A DNA stretch of 64,000 nt, taken from positions 168,348 to 232,347 of the forward strand of contig NZ_MUNQ01000020.1 of assembly GCF_002001165.1 (NCBI RefSeq), read 5' to 3'. Below, in pieces: positions 26,366-35,596 of this stretch; the stretch's first letter is position 1, and every line of letters begins with the position of its first letter. The notes below the pieces were generated by a model. That model saw nothing but the letters and a program-made list of their open reading frames with translations. It was not told the DNA's origin and did not search any database. Source of the stretch: Rhodanobacter sp. C05. GTDB lineage: Bacteria; Pseudomonadota; Gammaproteobacteria; Xanthomonadales; Rhodanobacteraceae. Both the position numbers and the translations under genes were made by a program.

Positions 26366-27523
26366 TCAATGGAGTGATTCCACTGTCTTTGTCACGCACG
26401 CATGCCGGCTGCGCTCAAGGCTTCCCCTGTCCGCCGCTGCCCTGCGGGTTTCCCGACGCTCACGCAGACGCAGGAACGGGCGTTCGACAAGATAATGCAG
26501 CGCAGCGCCCAGCAGGAGCACCGCCAGTACATAGATCGCGAAGGCGAGCGCAGCATGCCCCCGCAACGACACGCCAAATGTTGTCTGCACAACATGGAAG
26601 GCGATCTTGTGACTGAGATACAGGCTGTACGAAATGGCGGCAAGCCAGCCTGCGCCCGGTACTCGCCAACGGCCGATCAGGCTCCGGCGATCCGCACCGG
26701 CAAACACTATCAGCCCGAAGCCGAACGACAGCAACGGCCAGCCGAGCGCATTCGCGAGCAGGCCCGTGCGATCTCGGAACAAGCAGAACGCAAGGCATGA
26801 CACGGCCATGCCACCGAACAGCAAGGTGTTCGAGCGCCCCTGCAGCTGCTCCCAGACCCGCGGCCGGCAAACCCTTAACGCGGCCAGCATGACGCCCATC
26901 AGCAAGCCATCCAGCCGCATCCAGGTCGGGTAGTAGATGTCTTCGATGTACCAGTTGCGCGGCGGATCGATCGCCGCATCGTGCAGCCAGACTGCACTGC
27001 GCAGGGCGATGCCGAGCACCACCACGCCGGCGCACACGCTGACGAATTTCACGGTCGATGGTCGACGCATCAGCCACCACGCCAGCAGCGGAAAGGCCAG
27101 GTAGAAATGCTCTTCCACGCACAGCGACCACGCGTGCGAGAAAGCCTGGTTGCGACCGTAATCGATCAGCAGGTTCAGCGTGAACGTGGCGAACTGCCAC
27201 CACGGCTGCAATCCCGGCGCTTCCCGCAGTGTCGGGAAGAACACATACAACGCCAGCACCACCACAAACGCTGGCAGGATGCGCCAGGCGCGACGCGCGT
27301 AAAACCCGCCGAACGACAGCGGCTCGCCACGCTGCAACGGTCGCAACACCTGCGTGCCGATCAGGAGGCCGCTGAGCACGAAAAAAATATCCACACCCGC
27401 CCAGCCATAGCGCGAGAGCCACGCAAAGTCCGGACCGAGGCCGCCGACGATATACGAGTGGAACAGCATCACCCAGGCGATGGCGATGGCGCGGAGCAGA
27501 TCGAGACCGGGCAGACGATTCAT
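26366..27523 (-). CDS. Acyltransferase-3 family membrane protein
   Basis: 385 residues with about ten membrane helices. Begins RLPGLDLLRAIAIAWVMLFH, where His is the conserved family residue, followed by GVDIFFVLSGLLIG and the motif SHAWSLCVEEHFYLAFPLL. Such enzymes O-acylate exported sugars, LPS or peptidoglycan. Start at 27523 chosen because AGGA lies 5 bases before it; ATG at 27529 is also in frame. No glycan locus is next to it, so the target is unknown. Confidence 0.88.
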   Translation of the reverse strand: MNRLPGLDLLRAIAIAWVMLFHSYIVGGLGPDFAWLSRYGWAGVDIFFVLSGLLIGTQVLRPLQRGEPLSFGGFYARRAWRILPAFVVVLALYVFFPTLREAPGLQPWWQFATFTLNLLIDYGRNQAFSHAWSLCVEEHFYLAFPLLAWWLMRRPSTVKFVSVCAGVVVLGIALRSAVWLHDAAIDPPRNWYIEDIYYPTWMRLDGLLMGVMLAALRVCRPRVWEQLQGRSNTLLFGGMAVSCLAFCLFRDRTGLLANALGWPLLSFGFGLIVFAGADRRSLIGRWRVPGAGWLAAISYSLYLSHKIAFHVVQTTFGVSLRGHAALAFAIYVLAVLLLGAALHYLVERPFLRLRERRETRRAAADRGSLERSRHACVTKTVESLH

Positions 27524-27649
27524 GGACATCCTGTCGAGGAGCTGGCGGAAACAAGTGTAGCCCGGCTCCTGTTGCTCACGGTGCCAGCTAGGCCATCGCC
27601 GGCGCAGCCGTCATACTGTCGGGCTGGCATACCGCGACAACGTGAACCC

Positions 27650-29098
27650 ATGCATATCGGCATCGACTTCGGCACCAGCTATTCCGCTGCTGCCGCCATC
27701 ATCGACGGCGAACTGAGCCTGGTGCGCTTCGGCGACGCCGAGCAGTTCCGCACGGCCGTGTTTTTCCCCGAGCTGGTGCCGGACCCCAACGATTTTGCAC
27801 TGACTCCCGCGCTGGAAGCGCAACTGGAGACCCAACTGCGCCTGGCGCGAACCCAGCAGCGCCAGCAGGCCACAGCGGCCGCTGCACGCGGGCAGATGCC
27901 GGTGTCGCGCAGCGAAGATGAGCTGCGCCGCGAAGCGTTGCGCGTAGTGCGTCGGCAGTGGATGGAGGAACAGACCCGCGCCGCCACCGCCTCGGTCGCC
28001 AGTTTCCAGCACGCGCTGTTCGGCGAGGAAGCGGTGGAAGGCTATCTGGAAAGCGGCGGCGGCAATCTGATCGAGTCGCCCAAGTCGATGTTCGGCTATC
28101 GGCTCGACCCGCAGGTGCGCAAGGTGATCGTGCATATCGCCACGCATATCCTCGAGCACATCCGCCTAACCGCCAGCCGCCAGTTCGGTGCACCGGTGCG
28201 TGGTGCCGTGATTGGACGGCCGGTGGAATTCCGCAGCTCGATGGGTGCGCAGGGATCGGCGCAGGCGATCGAAATTCTGCGCGAAGCGGCCGCCGTGGCC
28301 GGCTTCGACCACGTGACGTTTCTGGAAGAACCGGCCGCGGCCGCGATGCATTATCACCAGAGCCTGCAACAACGGCAGTACGCACTGATCGTCGACATCG
28401 GCGGCGGCACCACTGATGTGGCGCACGCCCGACTCGGCGGTGGCGAAGCCGCACACATCGCACGCAGCTGGGGCCTGCCCAAGGGCGGCACCGACCTCGA
28501 CGTGAGCGTCAGCCTGCACAGCTTCATGCCGCAGCTTGGCAAGGATCAGATCAGCATGCCGGCACACCGCTACGTGGATGCGGCCAGCGTGCACAACCTG
28601 CCCAAGCAGCGCGAGTTCCGCCAGCAGAACTACCGCCTCATCGACGAACCCTTCGGCTCGCGCCTGCGCGCCCTGCAGGAACCCGGCGCCACCACCCGCC
28701 TCAACCAGGCGGCCGAGCGCAGCAAGATCACCCTGAGTACCTCGCCACGCCATCGCGCCGAACTGGACTTCATCGAGCATGGCCTCGCGGTCGAACTCGG
28801 CAGCGAGGATTTCCACACCGCCATCGCCTCGTTTCTGGGCCAGATCGAACGTACCCTGGCGACCGTGCGCAATGACCTCGACCAGCTCCCCGCCAGCGTC
28901 TTCCTCACCGGCGGTACCTCGCGCTCACCGCAGGTCAAGGCACACGTGCAAGCCTGTTTCCCGGAGATCCCGCTGGTGCAGGGCGACCCTTCATTGGGCG
29001 TAGTCTCAGGGCTGGCCGTGGCGGCGAGCGAGGCCGATCGCCAAGGTAACTTTCCCCAAGCCATGACGAAGAACAAGGATATCGACACACTGCTTTGA
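27650..29098 (+). CDS. Hsp70-family protein (YegD-like)
   Basis: 482 residues. Actin/Hsp70 ATPase: phosphate-1 HIGIDFGTSYSAAA, phosphate-2 ALIVDIGGGTTDVAHA, adenosine motif VFLTGGTSRSPQVKAHV, and connect segment FLEEPAAAAMHYH. It lacks the substrate-binding domain of DnaK, as in E. coli YegD. Role likely in protein folding or regulation but not established. Divergent from the acyltransferase gene. Confidence 0.87.
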   Translation: MHIGIDFGTSYSAAAAIIDGELSLVRFGDAEQFRTAVFFPELVPDPNDFALTPALEAQLETQLRLARTQQRQQATAAAARGQMPVSRSEDELRREALRVVRRQWMEEQTRAATASVASFQHALFGEEAVEGYLESGGGNLIESPKSMFGYRLDPQVRKVIVHIATHILEHIRLTASRQFGAPVRGAVIGRPVEFRSSMGAQGSAQAIEILREAAAVAGFDHVTFLEEPAAAAMHYHQSLQQRQYALIVDIGGGTTDVAHARLGGGEAAHIARSWGLPKGGTDLDVSVSLHSFMPQLGKDQISMPAHRYVDAASVHNLPKQREFRQQNYRLIDEPFGSRLRALQEPGATTRLNQAAERSKITLSTSPRHRAELDFIEHGLAVELGSEDFHTAIASFLGQIERTLATVRNDLDQLPASVFLTGGTSRSPQVKAHVQACFPEIPLVQGDPSLGVVSGLAVAASEADRQGNFPQAMTKNKDIDTLL

Positions 29099-29136
29099 CT
29101 TGCGCTGCTTATGGTGTCGACTGGAGAGCTATCGTC

Positions 29137-29643
29137 ATGATGCACCGTCCACTTTTGAAACTCCTGCTCGGCGCCCTGTCGCTGCTTGCCTGCTGCGAGC
29201 TCGGCTACGCGCAGGAACCGCCCGCGCCGGTCCGCCTCGTGGTGGTCGAGCTTTTCCAGAGCCAGGGCTGTTCGTCCTGTCCGCCGGCCGAGGCCAACCT
29301 CAATGCGATCGCGGGGCAGCCGGACATCCTCGCGCTGTCCTACGGCGTCACCTACTGGGACAGCCCTGGATGGAAGGATACGTTCGCCACCAGGGCCTAC
29401 ACGGACAGACAATGGGCGTATGCGAAATATCGCAGGCGCAACAACGCGTGGACGTCACAAGCCTATGTGAACGGTCACGCCGACCTGGCGAGCTCCGACC
29501 GTGAGAAGCTCGATCAGGCCATCGCCGATGCAACCTCGCAAGGGCCGCAACTTGTCTTAGCGGAAAGGCCAACTCGTGGTCAGTGCCGAAAACCGCGCTC
29601 ACTCCAAACTCTTCGTCATGCTCTGCTGGGGCTCCGTGTGTAA
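29137..29643 (+). CDS. DUF1223 thioredoxin-like protein, 3' truncated
   Basis: 168 residues. Signal peptide LLKLLLGALSLLACCELGYAQ, then the DUF1223 start VVVELFQSQGCSSCPPAEANL with the CxxC motif, YGVTYWDSPGWKDTFATRAY and WTSQAYVNGHADLASSDR. Family members run about 80-100 residues further. Here the frame leaves homology near residue 140 and ends in an Arg-rich tail overlapping the 3' end of the convergent gene by 45 bp. This looks like a gene cut by a recombination or insertion event near 29,560-29,600. Probably non-functional. Confidence 0.7.
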   Translation: MMHRPLLKLLLGALSLLACCELGYAQEPPAPVRLVVVELFQSQGCSSCPPAEANLNAIAGQPDILALSYGVTYWDSPGWKDTFATRAYTDRQWAYAKYRRRNNAWTSQAYVNGHADLASSDREKLDQAIADATSQGPQLVLAERPTRGQCRKPRSLQTLRHALLGLRV

Positions 29644-30570
29644 GTCGCCCATCGCGTCACCTGTGCCTGTGCAATCGGCCGGCGATGCCATGGCATCCAC
29701 CCGCACGGGAACAGACATCAGTGAGCCTCGGAGCGATCTGAGCAGGACGCGGCCACAATGCTCGCTCAAAAGTTGCCCGCGCTCCATCCTCTCCGCGCTA
29801 CCCTCCATGTACCTGATAGTTTTATAGACAAGGTCACCACTGGTAGTCGATGCATCGGAAAACGCGATATCCAGTGAGGTTGCAAGTAAGTGAGCGCTTT
29901 CATCCTTCAGCGCCGCACCCTGATTAGCCGTCCAGACTGCCGCCAGATTCGGACCCACCTGCGCATCGGCGATAACCCGGATGGTATTGCTGTACGCCGC
30001 TTTCTTCGACTCCCCGGGGGCGTAAATCGTGACCATGTTATCCAGAACGATGGTGCTTTGATCCTGGGTCATCGAAAAGACAGCCGTACTAAGTACCAGC
30101 CAGATGTCGTCATGCTTTTTGCCAGCCTCCACGAGCTGTTTGGCAGCGCCCGCCGTGGTGAACGATAGGCCACTCTGCATGAGCTCCCTGTAGTTGAAGT
30201 CGGCAAGTACGGCCAAGTAGGGATCTAGAACTTTATCGGCGGCGGCCTGAATTTTCTCCTTCTGCGCATTCCGGCCGGACTTCATCAGCGCCGCGTGCGT
30301 GGCCACTGCCACCAGCATGCCAATAGCATTTGGAGCCGGATAGAGCATGGCAGATTGCCGCATTCCAGCGCTGTTGAAATCTGCGACACCCCGATAAATC
30401 ACCTTGCCCTCCGTTGGCAATTGGAGTGCCCAGTTCAAGTTCGCTGGCGCAGGCATATGCGTAGCCGCAACGGCTTGCGTTGCACCCGCGACTGTATTCC
30501 ATGGTGTAGTCAAACCCACGACGACGGCACCCGCCAGCACACCAACAAAGCACAGTAAAAGACGTTTCAT
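29599..30570 (-). CDS. Unrecognised exported protein
   Basis: 323 residues with a signal peptide or anchor (LLLCFVGVLAGAVVVGLTT). The rest is soluble, with helical segments (AAGAAKQLVEAGKKHDD) and hydrophobic strands (STIVLDNMVTIYAPG). Family not recognised. It follows the lipoprotein gene by 72 bp on the same strand and they probably work together. Its last 45 bases underlie the aberrant tail of the truncated DUF1223 gene. Confidence 0.65.
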   Translation of the reverse strand: MKRLLLCFVGVLAGAVVVGLTTPWNTVAGATQAVAATHMPAPANLNWALQLPTEGKVIYRGVADFNSAGMRQSAMLYPAPNAIGMLVAVATHAALMKSGRNAQKEKIQAAADKVLDPYLAVLADFNYRELMQSGLSFTTAGAAKQLVEAGKKHDDIWLVLSTAVFSMTQDQSTIVLDNMVTIYAPGESKKAAYSNTIRVIADAQVGPNLAAVWTANQGAALKDESAHLLATSLDIAFSDASTTSGDLVYKTIRYMEGSAERMERGQLLSEHCGRVLLRSLRGSLMSVPVRVDAMASPADCTGTGDAMGDLHTEPQQSMTKSLE

Positions 30571-30642
30571 TCCTTGAACTTCCGGTGATGTGTACAAGCG
30601 GAATTCCGGGGGCGTCGAAAATTTTTCAACGTCCTTGCCAGA

Positions 30643-31335
30643 TCAGCCGCTGAATGGCTTGAGCAGGTTGTCTTTACTTGTTTCCAGCGCCTGGAAGTAC
30701 GCATTGGTAAGCCCCGGGTAATTCGGTGGTTCATCCCACTGCCCGTCGGCACTGATTTGGATATTCAACGGCAAATACCATTCGTAGGTGTTGTTGCTCA
30801 AACTGACCTCATAACCAAGGCCCGCGACCACACCTTTGGGCTCGCCGCTAGGGACGTACGCAGAGTAAGGGCGTTCAAAGCCGACTTCGTTGATATCGAT
30901 GACGATCAGGTGCTCGATATTGTATTTATTTCGAAACGAGGAAAAGTCCTTCTTCGCGACATCGTCACCCTTGACCTTGGCATCGGGTAACTTGGCCACA
31001 TTGATGTCTTCGTTGATGACGATCGCGTCGACACCCCTTTTGCGTAAGAGCTCCACCAGATCGCTTTTCAGTTTCGGTAGGCCTTCCTCTGGCAGCGAGT
31101 GCGAATAGGTGGTCAGCTTCGAGTTGGCCATGGAGGCGGCCGCAATGCACAGCAGACAGCTTGCACCCGGCAGATGGGTGTCTACCTTGGGCAATGTAGT
31201 CATTGCCACTCCAACTTTCCCCGCCCGCGCGTCAAGTGTCTGCGTCGAAAGCGCGATGGAGCGCTGCGGCGCAGATACACATCCGCTTAGAACAGCGGCC
31301 ATAACGGATATTACGAGTCCAAAACGTATTTGCAT
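30643..31335 (-). CDS. Unrecognised lipoprotein
   Basis: 230 residues. Signal peptide ends in a lipobox (VMAAVLSGC). The mature part has a Rossmann-like alternation: LVELLRKRGVDAIVINEDI, then YNIEHLIVIDINEVGF, resembling regions of lipoproteins with a nucleotide-like or sensor fold, but I cannot assign a family. GGGGA precedes the start. First gene of a two-gene unit with the exported protein downstream. Confidence 0.65.
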   Translation of the reverse strand: MQIRFGLVISVMAAVLSGCVSAPQRSIALSTQTLDARAGKVGVAMTTLPKVDTHLPGASCLLCIAAASMANSKLTTYSHSLPEEGLPKLKSDLVELLRKRGVDAIVINEDINVAKLPDAKVKGDDVAKKDFSSFRNKYNIEHLIVIDINEVGFERPYSAYVPSGEPKGVVAGLGYEVSLSNNTYEWYLPLNIQISADGQWDEPPNYPGLTNAYFQALETSKDNLLKPFSG

Positions 31336-31437
31336 TCCTTGTCCCCTGGTTTGTTGGCCCATCATCGAAAAGACGGTTTTCACGGAAAGCGACTGAGAAG
31401 TCATTCAGCGCAATCCAGGCAGTGCAACGCGCCGCCG

Positions 31438-31590
31438 CTAAACGCGAGCAATCGCTTTTAGCGGACTAAGTCCGCGTCGCTGATGAATCCGACCCTCTAC
31501 CTTCGGTAGTAGGTATGAATATCGAAGGCCATCTGCGACTGGCACGCTCAGGCTCAAAGCCACTGCGGCGGCGATGTGATGAAAAATCAT
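31438..31590 (-). CDS. Short exported peptide or gene remnant
   Basis: 50 codons. AGGGGAAA precedes the ATG, giving a credible ribosome site, and the N-terminus (IAAAVALSLSVPVADG) looks like a signal peptide. The remaining 30 residues show nothing recognisable. Could be the 5' remnant of a longer gene. Confidence 0.35.
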   Translation of the reverse strand: MIFHHIAAAVALSLSVPVADGLRYSYLLPKVEGRIHQRRGLSPLKAIARV

Positions 31591-32154
31591 GATTTCCCCT
31601 TGTGTCGTAAAAAAATAACATGGCGATAACTGCGCCGTCCATAACCACGCAGGATGCATCTTGCTGGGTAAAATCGGCTTGACCGCAAGAAGGAGAAGAA
31701 CGGGATGACGGGTCGTTCGCTACGCTACAACCAGCGTGTCATGTCACAGTAAATGTGTCGCGCAGATGCTGGTTGCTCAAGAGGCAGTCAAACGCTTTCA
31801 GTGGGCGCGCATCGTTCAATATCTGGCCACGCGCAGGCGATATTTACTAGCGTCAACCGGCACCCAGTCAGTAACGCCTCGACCAAACGAAGAAGCATGC
31901 GCGAGCGCGTTTCATGCATAGGATCCAATGAACGACTAAGACACTTCTGCAATACTCGACTGGCGCGCATGGTCAGCATGCCCTCGTATGGTGAGGTTGC
32001 ATCGAATACTTCGCCATGCGTACAGTTTCATCCGCTCGAAGCCGTTGTAGGGTGTGGATCCAGCAACGGGAACATGTGGAGATCTCTGGCTCGGATCAGG
32101 TTATCCAAGCCGAACTATCTTGCTCTCGTAGAATCAGGTCCGGATGATGACTCG
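31591..32154. other. Gene-poor stretch before the DUF6765 gene
   Basis: No convincing gene. The frame of the downstream DUF6765 gene stays open back to 31753, but the reading shows no domain, has many Cys, Arg and Ser, and the family normally begins at MNIDFHYG. No clear hairpin or repeat was seen. Confidence 0.4.
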
Positions 32155-33231
32155 ATGAACATCGACTTTCACTACGGCGTGATCTACGTGTTGGCCCGGC
32201 TCGCCGGACTGGAAAAGCCACAGGCTGAAACAGTGGCGCATGCCTGCCAGTACGTGGACGACGCGACGGTATCTGGCGTACTCAAGTTCGAGGGTGGTGA
32301 AAGCTACGAGCGCTTTGCCAGCGCGCACAAGATGTTCGATTACATGAACATCAACAACACCAGTGACAAGCGCATCTGGGCCCCATTCCACTTCCTGCCC
32401 GCCGGCGAGGGCAACACGCTGGAAGAGAAATCCATCTGCAAACCCGACAGCGCCGTCGCGCGCGACATGGTGGCCCACACCATCGAGAACCGGAACGCAG
32501 AGAACGCACTGCATCGGCTGGGCATCACCCTGCATGTCTACGTCGACACCTGGGCGCACCAGAACTTCAGTGGAACGATCAGCGACCACAATGTAGTCAA
32601 GTCATTGACCAGCGACGACTACTCGCACGAAACCTGGACAGGCAAGCTGAAGCAGCTCCTGGATGGCATCGTGCATACGGCCCAGACAGACTTCCTCGAT
32701 CACGTGGTGAAGCTCGGCCATGGCGCCGCACTGCACTTCCCTGACCTGCCATGGGCGAAGTGGGAATACGAAAACGGCCACGGCCTCAAGTTCAAGCGCG
32801 ACAACCTGCTTATCTTCATGGAGGCTGCCGACATGGCGTATCGCGCCATCAAGGGCTTTCGTAGCGGCAACGCCGAATACGCCAAGGAGGATGGACTGTC
32901 GCCGGATGTCAGAGTCGCACTGACATCCCTACTCGGATCCAATCGCCTTGACGATCCCGACGAACGGTTGCATGTGCTGACGACGGCAATGGCGAACGGC
33001 AGCATCCCCGGCTTTGCGGAAAATATTCCGGCCTACCTCTCCAAGGGGCCGGGCTCCTGGAAGGATGCCGCTACCGGCATCACCGATGCGGACAAGGATG
33101 GCGACACCCGACCGGTCTGGTCCGAGCAATTCGAACAATCCGACTACCGGAAATTCCATGACGCGATCAAGGAACACCGGTTCATCGTGACTCAGCTCAT
33201 CCTGCCCATGCACGGGGTGCGGCTCGCTTGA
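32155..33231 (+). CDS. DUF6765-family protein
   Basis: 358 residues from MNIDFHYGVIYVLARLAGL, the characteristic N-terminus of the family. Other family features follow: AHACQYVDDATVSG, ALHRLGITLHVYVDTWAHQNFSG and DMAYRAIKGF. Repeated His and Asp in these helices (HACQYVDD, HVYVDTWAHQ) resemble a phospholipase C/P1-nuclease-like metal site, which is a suggestion only. No signal peptide at this start. Function unknown. Confidence 0.75.
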   Translation: MNIDFHYGVIYVLARLAGLEKPQAETVAHACQYVDDATVSGVLKFEGGESYERFASAHKMFDYMNINNTSDKRIWAPFHFLPAGEGNTLEEKSICKPDSAVARDMVAHTIENRNAENALHRLGITLHVYVDTWAHQNFSGTISDHNVVKSLTSDDYSHETWTGKLKQLLDGIVHTAQTDFLDHVVKLGHGAALHFPDLPWAKWEYENGHGLKFKRDNLLIFMEAADMAYRAIKGFRSGNAEYAKEDGLSPDVRVALTSLLGSNRLDDPDERLHVLTTAMANGSIPGFAENIPAYLSKGPGSWKDAATGITDADKDGDTRPVWSEQFEQSDYRKFHDAIKEHRFIVTQLILPMHGVRLA

Positions 33232-33252
33232 CGAGAGATCCCTGCTTGGACA

Positions 33253-33474
33253 TCAGGTGGCCTGCGTCCAGGTCGACTCGATGTCGAGCTTGACCGCATC
33301 ATCGACGCTTGCCGTATCAACGCCAAGCATGTCGTGGACGCAGCCATGCCGCATGCCAGCGTAGTCACCGTTGTGGCGGAAGGTCGCCGACCAATGCACA
33401 CGTCCAGCACTCGCCGGGTGGTAATCACCTTCGTAGGTACATCCATTGCTGGTCTTGCCGGAGACATTGGCCAT
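33253..33474 (-). CDS. Small conserved-looking protein, unknown
   Basis: 73 residues with GKTSNGCTYEGDYHP and HWSATFRHNGDYAGMRHGCVHDML, rich in His, Gly and Asp with two Cys. No signal peptide. Ribosome site weak. The frame extends upstream without a start that fits better. Convergent with the DUF6765 gene, 21 bp between stops. Confidence 0.45.
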   Translation of the reverse strand: MANVSGKTSNGCTYEGDYHPASAGRVHWSATFRHNGDYAGMRHGCVHDMLGVDTASVDDAVKLDIESTWTQAT

Positions 33475-33599
33475 GACTGAAAACTCTTGGCGTAATCGCC
33501 TTGGCAGCATAGGCCTTTGCCGAGGCAATAGCGCCTGCCCCGCAAACGGCGCTCCGAACCTTGGTTTCGATCGGCGTGGCCACGCGGCGTCGAACGATA

Positions 33600-33803
33600 T
33601 CAACCGTTGGCGAGTGGGCAGGCCGCAGCATCGGCGGGCAAGCTGCAGCTCGCCGGCGCGACCAGAGCGACAGCAGCCGTCTTGCTCGTGCTGGCCAGCT
33701 GCACCGAGGTCGGTGTGGTTTTCAGCATGGCGCCCATGACCAGTGCGCAAACGCCGAAGCAGGCAACGAACAGTGCAGCCAGGATCAGTGATTCGAATTT
33801 CAT
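33600..33803 (-). CDS. Small membrane-anchored peptide
   Basis: 67 residues. One N-terminal helix (SLILAALFVACFGVCALVMGAML) and a Ser/Thr/Ala-rich tail ending with two Cys. GGAG precedes the ATG by about 9 bases. No family recognised. Confidence 0.45.
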   Translation of the reverse strand: MKFESLILAALFVACFGVCALVMGAMLKTTPTSVQLASTSKTAAVALVAPASCSLPADAAACPLANG

Positions 33804-34002
33804 GACGTGTCTCCGTGATTGGCAAAGTGCCCTGTGCTGTCTATGTAGCAACCGCCATGCCAACCCATTAGCACGCCATAAATCATTGATTTTTCTTAGA
33901 AGATCGGGACATGAACTGTTTCGCTTGGCTGTCCGCGGACAGCCGGCAACGCGATGCCGGACAAGCGGACAGACGATGCCGTGCGTCCGTGGAAATGAAA
34001 CA

Positions 34003-34524
34003 TCAGCCGACGTCGATCTTTCCCAGTGCCGTGTTGCCCGCAGCGACATCGAGCGCCTGCATCGAAACGGTCTTGCTGACCCCATCGAGCTGCCGGCGAC
34101 CCACCTCGCAGAACCCCAGCCGGGTGTGGAATCGTTCGGATGCGAGGTTGGCTGGCTCGATATCGAACTCGCAAGTGATCAATGGCACGCCATCACGCAA
34201 TGCCAGCGCATACACCTCGCGGTAAAGCCGACTCCCGGCGCCGCGTGCTTGCGTATCCTCGGCAACCACGATGCGATCCACATATAGAAATCGCGCATAC
34301 CGTTGCGAAAACCACCGGTAGTTCGGACTGTCGTAGTCGGCCCCTTCGCGGAACACCAGCAGGAACGCCTCGATCCGGCCGTCCTGCTCGATCACGCGAT
34401 GCAGTGCCGCCCGGGCATGCAGCCGTGCCAGACGTGCGCCGTCGAGCGGACTAAGCACGGCCACAAAAGCCTCGTTGAGATCGAGGATCGCAGGGAAGTC
34501 GGCTGGCGTGGCATCTCGAAGCAT
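34003..34524 (-). CDS. GNAT-family N-acetyltransferase
   Basis: 173 residues. N-terminal LRDATPADFPAILDLNEAFVA, central strand FLYVDRIVVAEDTQARGAGSRLYREV, where (Q)xRGxGxxL binds acetyl-CoA, and ITCEFDIEPANLASERFHTRLGF at the C-terminal strand. Complete GNAT core. Substrate unknown. Confidence 0.85.
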   Translation of the reverse strand: MLRDATPADFPAILDLNEAFVAVLSPLDGARLARLHARAALHRVIEQDGRIEAFLLVFREGADYDSPNYRWFSQRYARFLYVDRIVVAEDTQARGAGSRLYREVYALALRDGVPLITCEFDIEPANLASERFHTRLGFCEVGRRQLDGVSKTVSMQALDVAAGNTALGKIDVG

Positions 34525-34625
34525 CGGGTGAACATTCTGGAATCGGACGAGAGGCGAGTGTGTACGGGATTCGCAGAAAGTGCACCCTGACCTTTGCTTT
34601 TCTCCGATCCGGCAGTCGCTCGCAA

Positions 34626-35393
34626 CTATATGGCTCGCAGCTTGTCCAGCTCACTGGCCGCCCGCCCCACATCCTTGTGCAGACGTTTATAGGTTCCTCG
34701 AAGAGCCGGCTTGAGATGCGTGAGCGTCTCGGCCATCGGCAGCTCCAGCAGCGTCGCGAAAATCGCATGCATGTGCAGGATCTCTGGCTCGGACAGATAA
34801 CCCTGCCACTGCGCTCGCCAGCCCATCGTCTGCCCGTCGGAGTGCTGCGCAAAATGAAACCGCGAATTGGCGAGAAAGAGACCGAAACCGAGGAACACAG
34901 CCGCCAGATCGGTGGCTGGTTCCCATACATCCCAGCCGCCCGGTGGTGGTTCGGGGAAGCTCGCCGTGCGGTAGTGGGCCAGCTCATGCGCGAACGTGGC
35001 GATCAATGACATCGGCTCGCTGATTTTGTCTGGATGGTAGGTGATCAGCGCCCCCTCCTCGGTGGCCCGAAAGGTTCCACCCGGCGAAGACGGCGTGCCC
35101 TGAATCAGCAACGTCGGAGCGACCAGCGGGTTGGGATCGTCTTCCTGCACGTGCAGCGTGCACGGCCAGTCCGCCATGCCGGCATGTGCGCGTACCTGCG
35201 CGAAGATCGTCTCGGCAAACGCGTGACCCTGCGCACCCTGTCGCTCGAAAAACTGCGGCGTCGGCTGGACCAGGCGGCGATGCCTGAACGCATCGAAGCC
35301 ACCGGCATGCCTGAGCAACCATGCAAAAACGTCAAACTGCCACTCGGTGAGTTCGTCACCCAGCAAAGTCCCTCTGCGGAACAGTCCGAACAT
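34626..35393 (-). CDS. Putative zinc-dependent protein with HELAH motif
   Basis: 255 residues. A zincin-like motif IATFAHELAHYRTAS (HExxH) is followed 23 residues later by EPATDLAAVFLGFGLF, whose Glu or Asp could be the third ligand. No signal peptide. The C-terminal half is helical. I do not recognise the family by name; metal-dependent peptidase activity is inferred only from the motif. GGAGGGGG lies directly before the ATG. Confidence 0.65.
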   Translation of the reverse strand: MFGLFRRGTLLGDELTEWQFDVFAWLLRHAGGFDAFRHRRLVQPTPQFFERQGAQGHAFAETIFAQVRAHAGMADWPCTLHVQEDDPNPLVAPTLLIQGTPSSPGGTFRATEEGALITYHPDKISEPMSLIATFAHELAHYRTASFPEPPPGGWDVWEPATDLAAVFLGFGLFLANSRFHFAQHSDGQTMGWRAQWQGYLSEPEILHMHAIFATLLELPMAETLTHLKPALRGTYKRLHKDVGRAASELDKLRAI

Positions 35394-35596
35394 GCCCCCT
35401 CCAATCGCAAGACGACGAGTAGCCAGCTTAAATCAAGCCGGCAGTATCGTGCTTCGACGAAATCACCAACACCGCGTAACTTTCTCCGCATCCCGACGAA
35501 TGAACACAGTACCGACGCCATCCCGGTCGGCTGGATGTACTGCACGACGACTCTCACCGGTCGTCATTCCGAATCGTTACCGTCGAGGATACGCAC

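Noticed and set aside
31753..32154. N-terminal extension of the DUF6765 protein
   Set aside because: The extra 134 codons have no domain or signal, and the family begins at MNIDFHYG.
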